Position numbers and translations under genes: made by a program. 64,000 bases of DNA from contig JAHLMK010000018.1 of NCBI GenBank assembly GCA_019915135.1, positions 1,116,001 through 1,180,000 on the forward strand, given 5' to 3'. Below are positions 53,829 through 63,384 of the stretch, in pieces. The DNA is from Strobilurus pachycystidiatus (Eukaryota; Basidiomycota; Agaricomycetes; Agaricales; Physalacriaceae). Within the stretch, counting starts at the first letter, position 1. Each line of letters begins with the position of its first letter. The notes below the pieces were generated by a model. It saw only the letters and a list, made by a program, of their open reading frames with translations. It was not told the DNA's origin and made no database searches.

Positions 53829-56800
53829 TCACGTAGTTCTCGCAAGGACATCTAAGGTCTTTGTGATCGGCTTACTTATGAAGTGTAGTCGATCAAAGAA
53901 CTGTTTTCCAAGGTCTATAGGATCTCGTCGCGATACAAAAGGTATTACACGGAACTGAGCTATCTTGTCTTTGTAGATTGTCCCGTCCAACTCGCAGACC
54001 ACATAGTTTCCTGCCGAGGTCCTTGTTACTACCGCGTAAGGTCCCATAAACCTTTCCTTGAACTTCGCATTCATTTCTGATTCGATCCTAGTGTTCCTTA
54101 CTAGCACTAGTTCACCAGTTTTGAATTTGTAGCGAGGGATACTGTTCTGGAAGTCCTCTAGGAACTTCGCCGCGGCCTTCTGTTTATTTAGAAGGACCTT
54201 CGACCTTAACTTGGCAGTATCTTCCTTGTGCTTGATGAGCTGCCTAGCTCGGAAGGCAATAAGGTCCGAATGGGAGACCAGTCGACCTGGTGCTTCGACC
54301 AGCCAAGTCAATTCCTCCAGGTCCATTGGCATGATTGGTTCACAACCGGTTACTGCCTGGAACGCTGAAGTACCTAGACTTCTCTTTATGGTAATGCGCT
54401 CTGCCCAAAGGACCTCATGTAGGAACTCTGGCCATTGCTCGGGTTTACCCCTGCATACCTTGAAGAGAGATTGACGGATATCCCAGTGTCCTCGTTCAAC
54501 CTTTCCGTTGGCTTGCTTATTGTACGCCGTGATCAAGATACCTGTAATACCATATTTCTGTTCAATATGTACTAAAGCCTTCTTGATTGCTGGCCCATTG
54601 TCGGTTACAATTTCCTTGATACAACCCCACCTGCACAGAATGTCCTCGAAGATCCATTCTCCCAGTGACTCGGCGGTCTCTTCCTTGAGAGCCCTTGCCT
54701 CTGGCCAACTTGTTAATCCACACCTTGCTACGGTCACAGCGTTGAAGCCGGCCCATTTTGAAGGCCGTTTCTTTCGAGTGGATTCTTCTCCTGCCTTAGG
54801 CATCCGGAAGGTGTCTATATAAGCCCTTTCGTAGATACCTGGAGTTGAAGTAATCGTTGGTGCAACCTTTATGTTACGTTTCTGGCGTTTCTGACATAGT
54901 ACACAGGTCCTTACGTACCATCGTATGTCGACCTCCATACCTGGCCACCAGAATTGCTTCATGATGAGTTGTAACACGGAATATTGTCCTTTATGTCCTG
55001 CCCGATCGTGTAGAGCTTTACAAACCGGGATTCGTTCATTTGGAAGTAGCACTCGACGGGGGTGGGAGTCCGAATGTGTTCGGTATAACTTTTCATGCTG
55101 GACAAAGAAGTCTTTGCTCCATTTCTCCAAGTCTTCGTCCTCAAGTACATCTTCCGATTGTAAGTAAGGTTGAAGTTTGGGCAGATAGGTCTCCCACAAC
55201 CGCTCCCTTTTGCTCTTATTGAGCTCTGGGAACTCCGTGATATGCATCCATCCTTCGATATCTTTAACGTTGACTAGTCCCGCAGTCCTTACCGCTTTAG
55301 AAACCTTTATATGGTCTGGTAAAGGACTCCGCACTATTTCTTGGAAGTAGCCTCCCCTACTGTCGATGTCATTCCGGAAAGTGTCAAAGTCCAAAGGTTG
55401 CTTTTCTATAGGCAGACCCTTGGGCTCCTGGTACTCAAAGGTATTGACTTCGTCATCCTCTATGTTTATATGAGGTCTGGGTACTACTACATCATGCTCT
55501 GAAGCTGGACGGCGACTCAAGCCATCCGGGCCATGGACCTTTCCTGGTACGTGTACAAGCGTGAAGTGGTACATCAAGATCTCCTCAGCCCACCTTTGCA
55601 GGTTTGCGTTCGCTAAGGAGTCCACGTTTGATAACATGCCTTTGATGTATTTTGCATCTACTTCAATTTCTAGTTTTCTACACCCTAGAAGGTAGTACTT
55701 GCACGCAGACAGAGCTCTGAAGAGCCCGAATAGTTCTCGCTTGGCTTGCGAGTACCTTGCCTCTCTTTCGTTCAAGGTCAGAGACATAAACTTCGCAAAG
55801 TATCGTTTCTTAGGGTCCTTGGGATCTACCTGGGACAGATAGAAACCTACTGCCTGGTAAGAGGTGTCTACCGACAGTGTGATTGGCGTGGACCATTCAT
55901 AATTCAGTGGTTTCAGCATCGGACAAGTTCGTATGGCTTCCTTTAAGGTATCCATACTTTCCTGCTCCTCGTCTGTCCATCTGAACTTGGTAATGTCTTT
56001 GGTTAACCTGGTCAAAGGTAACGCCTTCTTAGAGTAGTCCTTTACAAATGCTCTGAAGATTCCAGCTGTTCCTAAGAACGAACGGACTTCCGTGAGCGCT
56101 TTACAAGGGGGCCAATCCGAGATCACCTTAACGCGATCTTCAGCTGGCTTTCTACCTTCGTAGGTACAGACATGTCCCACTACCACAATCTCTTCTGCAC
56201 AAATGATAGCCTTGTGACCAGAAAAGGTCCCTCCGGCATGTTTCATTCGCTGTATGATCCTGTTCATGTTCACAAGGTGTTCCCAAACGAAACGCCTTAC
56301 TTCAGGATGACCTGGAAGCGTTTCGTAGGTGCCATCAGCTTGTTCATATCGCGTAGCGGGTCCGCGGACGGGCACATCGTCGATATAAGGTCTGGTAAAG
56401 GCTGGTATTTCATCCTTGAGAATCGTTGTAACATCGTCATGAAAGATAGGTACTGAATTAGTCCAGCCCATTGGTAAGGTCTTTAACCTTAACGCTCCGT
56501 AAGGTGTCGAGAAGGTTGTCATATCGCGAGACGCGGTGGCAAGGAGCCGTTCGTCATATCCAACGAACAGATCCAAGGTCCCTCCACAACTTCGTCCTGC
56601 AAAGGACTCCGCTAGTTCCTCCGTGGCTGGAGGTAACCCTGAGTGCGCAATGGTCACCGCATTGAGTGGTTCCAGACTGTGCACTAGGCGAAGTTTCTTT
56701 CCATCCTTCTTAACAACACAGAACCACCTGGAGCGGTATGAGGAGTTCGAAGGCTCATACACGCCCGAGTCTAGTTTGTGCTTGATAATCTTACAGACTT

Positions 56801-56843
56801 CGTCATAGATTCCTGTGGAATTGGTATATTCCTCAACACCCAA
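53829..56843 (-). CDS. pol: Pol of giant retrotransposon: RT, RNase H, integrase
   Basis: A 1004-codon frame. Reverse transcriptase blocks: SSYRSRWFCVVKKDGKKLRL, TLDLFVGYDERLLA, TLPMGWTNSVPIF and the catalytic PYIDDVPV. RNase H: TLSVDTSYQAVGFYLSQ, EREARYSQAKRELFGLFRAL and IEVDAKYIKGML. Integrase: the zinc region HDRAGHKGQYSVLQLIMK with CVLCQKRQ, then catalytic Asp in ERAYIDTFRMP, Asp in IVTDNGPAIKK and Glu in ANGKVERGHWD. GPYAVVTRTSAGNYVVCELD follows. I see no chromodomain. The conserved RT start GIYDEVCKIIKHKLDSGVYE is in this frame, while the preceding NIPIPQ is in another, so a 1-nt frameshift near 56790 separates it from the upstream part. Confidence 0.9.
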   Translation of the reverse strand: MGVEEYTNSTGIYDEVCKIIKHKLDSGVYEPSNSSYRSRWFCVVKKDGKKLRLVHSLEPLNAVTIAHSGLPPATEELAESFAGRSCGGTLDLFVGYDERLLATASRDMTTFSTPYGALRLKTLPMGWTNSVPIFHDDVTTILKDEIPAFTRPYIDDVPVRGPATRYEQADGTYETLPGHPEVRRFVWEHLVNMNRIIQRMKHAGGTFSGHKAIICAEEIVVVGHVCTYEGRKPAEDRVKVISDWPPCKALTEVRSFLGTAGIFRAFVKDYSKKALPLTRLTKDITKFRWTDEEQESMDTLKEAIRTCPMLKPLNYEWSTPITLSVDTSYQAVGFYLSQVDPKDPKKRYFAKFMSLTLNEREARYSQAKRELFGLFRALSACKYYLLGCRKLEIEVDAKYIKGMLSNVDSLANANLQRWAEEILMYHFTLVHVPGKVHGPDGLSRRPASEHDVVVPRPHINIEDDEVNTFEYQEPKGLPIEKQPLDFDTFRNDIDSRGGYFQEIVRSPLPDHIKVSKAVRTAGLVNVKDIEGWMHITEFPELNKSKRERLWETYLPKLQPYLQSEDVLEDEDLEKWSKDFFVQHEKLYRTHSDSHPRRVLLPNERIPVCKALHDRAGHKGQYSVLQLIMKQFWWPGMEVDIRWYVRTCVLCQKRQKRNIKVAPTITSTPGIYERAYIDTFRMPKAGEESTRKKRPSKWAGFNAVTVARCGLTSWPEARALKEETAESLGEWIFEDILCRWGCIKEIVTDNGPAIKKALVHIEQKYGITGILITAYNKQANGKVERGHWDIRQSLFKVCRGKPEQWPEFLHEVLWAERITIKRSLGTSAFQAVTGCEPIMPMDLEELTWLVEAPGRLVSHSDLIAFRARQLIKHKEDTAKLRSKVLLNKQKAAAKFLEDFQNSIPRYKFKTGELVLVRNTRIESEMNAKFKERFMGPYAVVTRTSAGNYVVCELDGTIYKDKIAQFRVIPFVSRRDPIDLGKQFFDRLHFISKPITKTLDVLARTT

Positions 56844-57673
56844 GGTGTGTGCGGTATTACCGGGATATCCACTGGTGGAAAGAACTCTGGTTTGAAGTGT
56901 CCTTTCTCAGATTCTTCCCAGGCAAAGCCTTCGTTCTGTTTACAGAAGATGGAGTCTATAATCCGTCTTTCTGCATCCGTCAGGAAGTCCCCGACGTGGT
57001 CGGCTTGTATCTGTTCCCTCCTTTCGGCAGTATACCTACCTGTGGGTACGAAGGGTGGTGGATCAGGTACTAATTCCGGCATCCCAGCTAGTGGGTCTCC
57101 ATGAATGTGGCGCTTGATCCTGAATTCTTCCGGTAAGGTTCCAAGGTGAGCTTTGGTTTTCAAGGCTACTGGTTTGTACTTCTTTCCTACGAATACACCC
57201 CTCTTAGGGATCTGACTTTCCAACCTTAGGAACTCCTGTTGTGCCTCCGCCATGTAATCCTTTGGTAAGGTTACCGACAAGCCCGTAAAGACTTGTTCTA
57301 ACTCCTTTGGTACCCCGTAAAAGAGATTCAAAGTCGCCGTGGCGTAGGACTTAAATTCTTCTTGGTCTTCCGCAATCTGGTTAATATTGAATACCTTGCG
57401 AAAGCCTTGAGTCTTGGCTGGGACCTTTAATAGTCCCGTAGGTGTCACCATATGTTCTGGGACTGTCATATGTGTCGATGCTTGGTGCATCGATGCATGC
57501 ATGAAGGCGTGTTGCTTCCTTAGCCTTTTGGCTGCCTGATGAACCCTATTGGGTGACTTCTTCATGTATAAGGACGTTAAGTCCCCTTCCCCGAAGGTCT
57601 CCCTGTTATCACCAGGTATCCAACTTTGCTTTACTTCGATGTTTCCTTCTGGTGACCTTTCAAGGATCAACAC
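56771..57673 (-). CDS. Pol N-terminal segment of giant retrotransposon (frame-shifted)
   Basis: A 300-codon frame that reads as the piece of the polyprotein between protease and RT: KVFNINQIAEDQEEFKSYAT, FVGKKYKPVALKTKAHLGTL, LTDAERRIIDSIFCKQNEGF and HTPWVLRNIPIPQ. It overlaps the RT frame by 73 bases and breaks exactly where family members continue into GIYDEVCK. It is probably not a separate protein but part of Pol displaced by small indels at both ends. Confidence 0.7.
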   Translation of the reverse strand: MLILERSPEGNIEVKQSWIPGDNRETFGEGDLTSLYMKKSPNRVHQAAKRLRKQHAFMHASMHQASTHMTVPEHMVTPTGLLKVPAKTQGFRKVFNINQIAEDQEEFKSYATATLNLFYGVPKELEQVFTGLSVTLPKDYMAEAQQEFLRLESQIPKRGVFVGKKYKPVALKTKAHLGTLPEEFRIKRHIHGDPLAGMPELVPDPPPFVPTGRYTAERREQIQADHVGDFLTDAERRIIDSIFCKQNEGFAWEESEKGHFKPEFFPPVDIPVIPHTPWVLRNIPIPQESMTKSVRLSSTN

Positions 57674-57693
57674 GGCTTCTTCATAGGAATTTC

Positions 57694-58866
57694 CTACGTC
57701 CTTAGGTTCCCGTGAAAACCCGTTTGTCCTCCTGGAATCATATGTCTTGGGATCTGTCCTCGACGGTAAGAAGGTAGCGATAACTTCTTCCCATTGGTGT
57801 TATCCGTAAGGGTTCCGATTGCGTTCCCGTTGGGAAGGTTGGTGATGACCAGGTTTGAAACGATCTCGAAAGGTCGTCCCAGTAGGACCTCATAGGCGGG
57901 ATCCTGCAACACATGCAACTGAAGGTAATAGACAATTCCTTCAAAGTCAAAAGGTATGTTACGAGCCAATCCCAAGGTACTGGTTCGTCCCTTGTCCGCA
58001 CTTTCCATAGTAATGGTGAAAGTGGGATCATAGGCTATTCCTAGTTCCAATGCTGCCTTGAGCGAAATGGAGGCAATCTGCGACCCACCATCCACTAAAC
58101 TCTTCTTTTTACCATTCTTGTTGATCAAGGGCCAAAAGGTTCGTAGATCTGCATTTTCCGGCGCCATATTGCCACTTATCATTTGAAAGGGACCAGTATA
58201 GTGACCTCCGGAAAGGTTTACAAACTGTTCTACCGCATCGTGGACTACAATTCCACCAATAGGTAAATCACCTTGCTCATGAAAGTTGACTGAATACAGC
58301 TCGGGTTGGAAGTGATCTTGGACCGTATCGGCCACTTCTTCCGTCTTGAATACAGCCACAGGCGTGTTGCGTTTCCTGATGAAGTCCGAAATGCTCTGCT
58401 GCCAAGGGGGGTTGGTAGCTAGTAGCGCTTCGGGTAACAAGAACTTCCAGGCTTCACGCCAACTGGGATTCTTGTGCAAGAGTTCTTCTGCCAGGCTACG
58501 GCGTTGGAAACTCTTGACCTTAGGTTCCTTAGGTTGAACCTTTGGTTGGTTCTTTTCTGGCAGAGTTGAATCTGCTTTTGGTTGCGGCACCGGGTCTGGT
58601 TCTTCCATCGCTAGGACTTCGTCAAGAAGGTCCTGGTCAACAGGTTCTACTTCTTGAGTGACTTCCGGCTTGGAGAATGATACCTTAGGCGGCGCTGCTT
58701 TTGGAATGACCACGGACACCCGGTCCTTAGGCCATGAGGTTACCTTCTTTTGTGGAGTTGAATCCACAGGAGCACTAGGTGCTTTTGCGCTCTGACGAGT
58801 CTGACGAGTTTCTACAGTGAACTGGCTCTCCGGAGGAGTATGTGCTAACTGCACTCCTTCCTTCAT
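57694..58866 (-). CDS. Protease-region ORF of giant retrotransposon
   Basis: The 390-codon frame starts MKEGVQLAHTPPESQF, its ATG overlapping the gag stop as ATGA (58863-58866). A Pro/Lys-rich linker is followed by FWPLINKNGKKKSLVDGGSQ with IASISLKAALELG, a retroviral-type aspartic protease motif (DGGS for the usual DSG or DTG), then YEVLLGRPFEI, as after the protease flap. It ends GQTGFHGNLRT. The neighbouring frame reads TNGFSREPKDVGNSY across the same bases, so a 1-nt frameshift near 57720 probably separates it from the rest of Pol. Confidence 0.78.
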   Translation of the reverse strand: MKEGVQLAHTPPESQFTVETRQTRQSAKAPSAPVDSTPQKKVTSWPKDRVSVVIPKAAPPKVSFSKPEVTQEVEPVDQDLLDEVLAMEEPDPVPQPKADSTLPEKNQPKVQPKEPKVKSFQRRSLAEELLHKNPSWREAWKFLLPEALLATNPPWQQSISDFIRKRNTPVAVFKTEEVADTVQDHFQPELYSVNFHEQGDLPIGGIVVHDAVEQFVNLSGGHYTGPFQMISGNMAPENADLRTFWPLINKNGKKKSLVDGGSQIASISLKAALELGIAYDPTFTITMESADKGRTSTLGLARNIPFDFEGIVYYLQLHVLQDPAYEVLLGRPFEIVSNLVITNLPNGNAIGTLTDNTNGKKLSLPSYRRGQIPRHMIPGGQTGFHGNLRT

Positions 58867-60335
58867 CGAGCCCTGCCGAAACCCTGATAGGCGTCGGGGG
58901 CAAACTCTTCTTCTTGGGTTGGGGTTTGAACATACATCGCGACCTCAGGTGCAAACTCATCTTCTTGAGATTGGAACGCCGATACCTTAGGTGCATTTTC
59001 TTGTTGAAACTTCTGGACTTGTTCCCAAGGGCTGAGAGGCTGCTTGGGACTAACCCTTTGAATAGGTTGACTAGTAGTTCCATTCGTTACATGATATATG
59101 TTGGTACCACCAGGCTTGTAGATATGACCATTGCTTTCGCACATTTCCTTTGTAGGACAATTCGCTACAATATGCCCTAGTTCACGACAGAAGTAACACC
59201 TTCCATCGTTAACTACGAACTTGTTTCCTGGGAACGCGCCCGGAGGAGCTTTGTAGAGTCCATTCGGTAAGTTGGTCGGGACTGAGACACCTTGAGCAGG
59301 TGTTTGTAGATAAATCGGCGAGGCTTCTTGTACAAAACCTTGGGTGCGGAGTCCTTGCGGACCTCCACGCTGTAAGGTATGGAGAAGTTCTGCCATCATC
59401 TTCTGATCAGCCTTGCGAGCCTCTTCGCGTTCCTTTTCTCCTTTCTGGATAATGTCCTGAAGGCTAGCTACCCTATTCAGGTATTCATCCAACTCCTCTG
59501 TCTTGATTCGGGTGGTAGAGGCGGGAATAAGTTCTCTGTTATAAGGACTATCCTTCGCACTCTTGCTCATCCATTTATCGGTCAAGAAGTAGTTGGAGAT
59601 CGCTGCCTCGACCTCTGACAACGTGAAGTCATAGGTGGGGGTTGTCCCGGCTGTTGCATTAGCTTTCGCATTGCGCCTGAGGTCCCCAAGGACATTATGC
59701 CAAACTCCCTCTGTGATAGAGGACTTGATATCTTCTATAGCACCCTTATTGGTAAGTTCTCCCGACGTGATAAGATGTCCCATGATATGGAGCACTTCGC
59801 GCTGAAAGCTTTCCCATTTCTGCTTGTTGGCTACGGGCCTAGCCAGGTACAGGTCCAAGGCATCCTTTAGGTCGGCCGGGACGTACGTAGGATCGTTCTT
59901 TCCCTTTGAGTATGAGGAAAGAACTGATTCTTGGAAGTCCGCCCAGACACCTTTCAGGTAGTCTGGGTTTTTGTGCCACCTTAGGCGTTGTTCGTGGCCG
60001 GCGTATAGCGCCGCTACTTCCAACTTAGTACCTTGTTCGGTGATTCCTGTCTGGTCAAAGATCCAGTTGCACATCGTGAAGAATTCCCTCACATCGTCTC
60101 CCGAGTGTCCCTTGAACTTTGGGGCATCCCTTGAGAATGGTATCGGGATCTTCTTGCCTTGGATCTCGCCTCTAGCTTCAGCGCTAAGTTCCTCGGAAGG
60201 TACAATTGCTCGTACTGCCATTACTGGAACTGGTATCGTGTTTTGGGTAGACGGGTTAAAGTCAATGAAGGGGGTAATAGGTTCTGGACTTTCGGGGTCT
60301 TCAAGGTCAGTCAAAGGACTTCCGAAAGGTGTCAC
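58863..60335 (-). CDS. gag: Gag of giant retrotransposon
   Basis: The 490-codon frame starts MTPFGSPLTDLEDPESPEP. A capsid-like region has IPFSRDAPKFKGHSGDDVRE, FFTMCNWIFDQTGITEQGTK and AALYAGHEQRLRWHK, with KWESFQREVLHIMGHLI further on. A nucleocapsid zinc knuckle reads CYFCRELGHIVANCP (C-x2-C-x4-H-x4-C). Its last codons end at TGA overlapping the next ATG, suggesting coupled reinitiation or frameshifting for the downstream frame. Confidence 0.88.
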   Translation of the reverse strand: MTPFGSPLTDLEDPESPEPITPFIDFNPSTQNTIPVPVMAVRAIVPSEELSAEARGEIQGKKIPIPFSRDAPKFKGHSGDDVREFFTMCNWIFDQTGITEQGTKLEVAALYAGHEQRLRWHKNPDYLKGVWADFQESVLSSYSKGKNDPTYVPADLKDALDLYLARPVANKQKWESFQREVLHIMGHLITSGELTNKGAIEDIKSSITEGVWHNVLGDLRRNAKANATAGTTPTYDFTLSEVEAAISNYFLTDKWMSKSAKDSPYNRELIPASTTRIKTEELDEYLNRVASLQDIIQKGEKEREEARKADQKMMAELLHTLQRGGPQGLRTQGFVQEASPIYLQTPAQGVSVPTNLPNGLYKAPPGAFPGNKFVVNDGRCYFCRELGHIVANCPTKEMCESNGHIYKPGGTNIYHVTNGTTSQPIQRVSPKQPLSPWEQVQKFQQENAPKVSAFQSQEDEFAPEVAMYVQTPTQEEEFAPDAYQGFGRAR

Positions 60336-60775
60336 AAATGCGGGACTAGGCGAAGTTCTAGAGTCCGAATGTCTTCGGATACTGGTTGGAGTTCTCGAAG
60401 GTGATTCAGGATCTGAAGAAGATCTGATCCTAGAGGCAGTAGGTGTTGAAGGTGGTACTTGCGTACGTTTCTTCTTTTGGTTCTTGGGAGTAGTCGGGTC
60501 TGCAAAGCGTCGCTGTGCTTGAGCTACTTCACTAGGTAAACCGTTGTAAAGTGAGCCGGCGATTGGGCGATTGCTTCTTAGGCGACTAGTGATACCAGAG
60601 GTTGCTGGATTTGAAGATCCGGCAATAACTGGGTCTCCTTTTGGTGGTTGTGGATTTGCGCGGTTCTGGCTGTTGGTGTAACGACCAGAGTTCCTTGCAG
60701 CCAGTGTCTTTTGTTTATGGAGATTCCGATCTCAAGGTCGACTTAGAAGTCTTTTTCGAAATCAAAATTTACACC

Positions 60776-60793
60776 CCCTCCCGGTGGGCTCCA
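60776..60793 (-). promoter_or_regulatory. Primer-binding site of giant retrotransposon
   Basis: On the minus strand TGGAGCCCACCGGGAGGG begins five bases inside the 5' LTR. The TGG start and GC-rich 18-mer fit pairing with the CCA end of a tRNA. Which tRNA cannot be told from this window. Confidence 0.7.
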
Positions 60794-60798
60794 AAATA

Positions 60799-62466
60799 TG
60801 ATGTGCAAGTTCGGAATAGACCTCTGAAAAGAAGCTATCGTCTAACCACACTATCAATCCTTATCACAACTAGTACTCCTTGTAAGGGAGCTGGGGTGCA
60901 CAAAGGTTCGAGAGAACAAGGTGCTTTTGGGTAATGGAGAAATAGAGATGTATTCCGAATCGCTGTAGTTAAACTACGAGTTGTTTTTGGGGGTGTAGGG
61001 ATTCTGATCGAAATGACACAAGAAAACCTTGAAGTCGTAGGCCGAACCTCTTGACGTATGAAGACCTTAAACAGCGCGAGGCAATGTAGCTTCTACCTAT
61101 CAAGTGCTCTGGTGTACAAGGACTTTGTCTTGGAATCGTCAGGCCGCTACCGCAGGTTTTACGCCACTGGACTGCTAACGATAAGGACTCCTTCTTGCAC
61201 TTAAACCAAACTTCTAGTGTCTTGCACCGGGACCAAAGGTTCCGAAAGGTGTCTCAGACGTTGACAACACTCGTTCAAACTCGACTTATTCCTCAAAGGG
61301 AAGTACTTCACAAAAGAGCGTGAGTGCAGGGCAGAACCACTTGCAAACCGGCCTTCTTGCGAATACAAGGTTCTAACACCAAGTAGATTCGTTGGTACTT
61401 GACTTGGTACGTCGGAATAAGGTTCTTTCGAGTCTTTCAAGGAGTTTGGCAACACCTGATGTCTTTAAATCTTGGAAAGGTCTTTGGGGTCTTTGTGTAC
61501 TTTGCAGAAATGAGTCGAAACTCGAGATAGATTCACTACAATGGCTGCGTCTGACTAGCGGCTACTGGAGGGGGCTCTAAGCTACCGAAATATGGGTCCT
61601 TTGGGCCCTTTTATACTACTGGTGGGTTCCTACTGAGTAAGCATCTATTCTAGGATCGGATACATCGGACTTTCGAGTCATACAAGTGCTGGATTCTTAT
61701 TGGCTATCCCTGGTCGAAACAACTGCGGACAGGCCGCTTGGTCCTTTAGCCATATACGCCACCTTGGCGGTATGGTACAATCCTTGTGCCCAGGAGATCA
61801 AGGTCCGATAAGGACTTCGATCCTTAGGTATCTTTATGTTGCAAGGTCCTACGGACACCTGCTTTCTTGTGGATAGGTTGGATGGAGATCGTTAAGAACG
61901 TCCTTTCGAGCGCAGACACTACAGGGGAGTGCTTTCTTAAAGTGGTAATACACCCTGCTTTCGGGGTGGTCCTTGATCGTGGATCATGATCGATCGGCAT
62001 AGCGGAAGGCGTCGGTTCGGAGTCCTTGACAGCTCCGAAGATTGTTTCCCCAAAAGGGTTGTGACGTCCTTGAACTATTTCGGGACCTTCCAGGTCTTTG
62101 GGTTGAGGTGCGCAGGTCTTGGGTCGCTCGAACTGAACCGCCTGGAGACCTTGGACCCTCCTTGGGTGCGAATGGTTATAGCACATCGTCTGTAGTACAA
62201 GGTACACGCAAAGGTACGGGATTTTGAAAGGGATCCAACGCGCGGATAAGGATATTCGGATGAAGGTGATCGAAGGTTTCGATCGCGCCTGTCCTAAAGG
62301 ACTTGTTAAGGCGCCTGGACCTTGTCCTGGAGGCTTGCCCGCGTCAAGGCAGTAACTCCTGCGTGCTCTATCCTAAGTACTTGACTGGAGGTTCCTAAGG
62401 TCTTTGGGCTGTTCAGGAATCGCAAAATTCCCCGTTTCTAGTACTGGAATAGTACCCTGCGTATCA
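60799..62466 (-). repeat. LTR of giant retrotransposon, 5' copy (1668 bp)
   Basis: Matches 46078-47735 apart from a 10-base insertion near 60990 and rare substitutions; followed by the duplicated target GCGT at 62467-62470. Confidence 0.92.
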
Positions 62467-63384
62467 GCGTACATCAAGCGCTGCGTCGGCAGGGCGTCAC
62501 TCCTTCTGAGTAGGAACCCATTGACGTTGACGATACCTAGTACAAGCTGTCAGTCGTGTTAGATGGATAGATAAGAAGAAGCACAGCACCTCCGTCAAAA
62601 AATTGCAATATTTTGCCAGCTTGCATGTAGAGAAAGTCGCACATTTCTCGGCTGATGAAAGACGGGGAGCTTTCGAAAAACTCCTCAAAGTCATATGAGA
62701 ATGCAGAGCGAGTACAGACATTATGGTGATTCGCAACCATGTCTTCGAAGTCGATGATACGGAATTCCTCGCAATTGCCACGGTAAAGTACGTTTCTCGA
62801 ATCTAAGTCGAGTTGCAGGAATCCCAGGTCGTGAATTTTTTGCAGGTGCGAAATTATCACGAGTCTGAAAAACAAATTTAGGCATAAATATGACAGTGCA
62901 TAGCAAATACCTGCTTCTCCGACTTTTCTAGCATAACCAGAGGGATCTCCAGTGCCTGCCCCCAACGCTCCAGCAAAAGGCATCCAATGCCATCATGCGT
63001 ACCATCAAAAGCCTTGAGGAATCCGAACATGCAAGGTATAGCCCTCCCTTGTAAGCTTTGCATGCAACAGTATCGGAACGCCTCTTCGGCTATGTCCTTC
63101 AAGTTCCCCATCTTGACGACGGCATGTACTGGTTTATTATTCCTTTCCCAGACCCTTCCATGGTTATCCTCAAGGCACGCTCCATAGACAGTCGAGTGAC
63201 TGTTCGCACTGAGTATCTCTGTAAGAACGATGTTGAACTCCGCTGGCCATGCGAGCTGATCGAGAGGAGGTGTTTCGCATTCGGCAAGTTTAATTACTGA
63301 GGATGCGCGGTGATGTGGAATGGAGTTGCTGAGCCTTGAGAGAAGAATCATGTTCACGGCGGGTTGTCGTTGTCGTTGGCCCAC
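62467..63384 (-). pseudogene. Kinase-like gene, 5' part (split by retrotransposon)
   Basis: Minus-strand exons encode a protein-kinase-like fold. The first shows NIVLTEILSANSHSTVYGAC, VHAVVKMGN (VAIK-like Lys), EEAFRYCCMQSLQGRAIPCM and IGCLLLERWGQAL. After an intron comes ISHLQKIHDLGFLQLDLDSR with NVLY, a catalytic-loop equivalent (HxxF.Q.DL..RN). FRIIDFEDM then stands in the place of DFG. A further intron joins FFDGG to IVNVNGFLLRRSDALPTQRL, where the giant LTR element interrupts; the rest is at 45728-46077. Such kinase-like proteins are abundant in agaricomycetes and have no known substrate. The start is uncertain: the frame opens at 63384, but coding-like signal continues upstream. The intron near 62870-62925 needs a weak GTCGGA donor to keep frame. 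Confidence 0.68.

Larger units (their letters stand above)
46078..62466 (-). mobile_element. Giant (16.4-kb) LTR retrotransposon with three extra genes
   Basis: LTRs at 46078-47735 (1658 bp) and 60799-62466 (1668 bp) begin TGATGTGC and end GTATCA on the plus strand, and are flanked by a 4-bp duplication GCGT (46074-46077, 62467-62470). They differ by a 10-base insertion and very few substitutions, so the insertion is recent. On the minus strand the order is LTR, primer-binding site, gag, protease, RT/RNase H/integrase, a Cys-rich extra gene (51371-53487), then two extra genes on the opposite strand (49844-50981 and 47934-49470), purine tract, LTR. Ordinary Ty3-type elements are 5-8 kb; about 6 kb here is extra. 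The pol frame shows two frameshifts. It splits a kinase-like gene. Confidence 0.92.

Noticed and set aside
46078..62466. Reading the kilobases between the LTRs as a non-LTR gene cluster or Starship-type element
   Set aside because: No tyrosine recombinase (captain) gene is present, whereas paired LTRs, a primer-binding site, a purine tract and a short target duplication bound the whole block.
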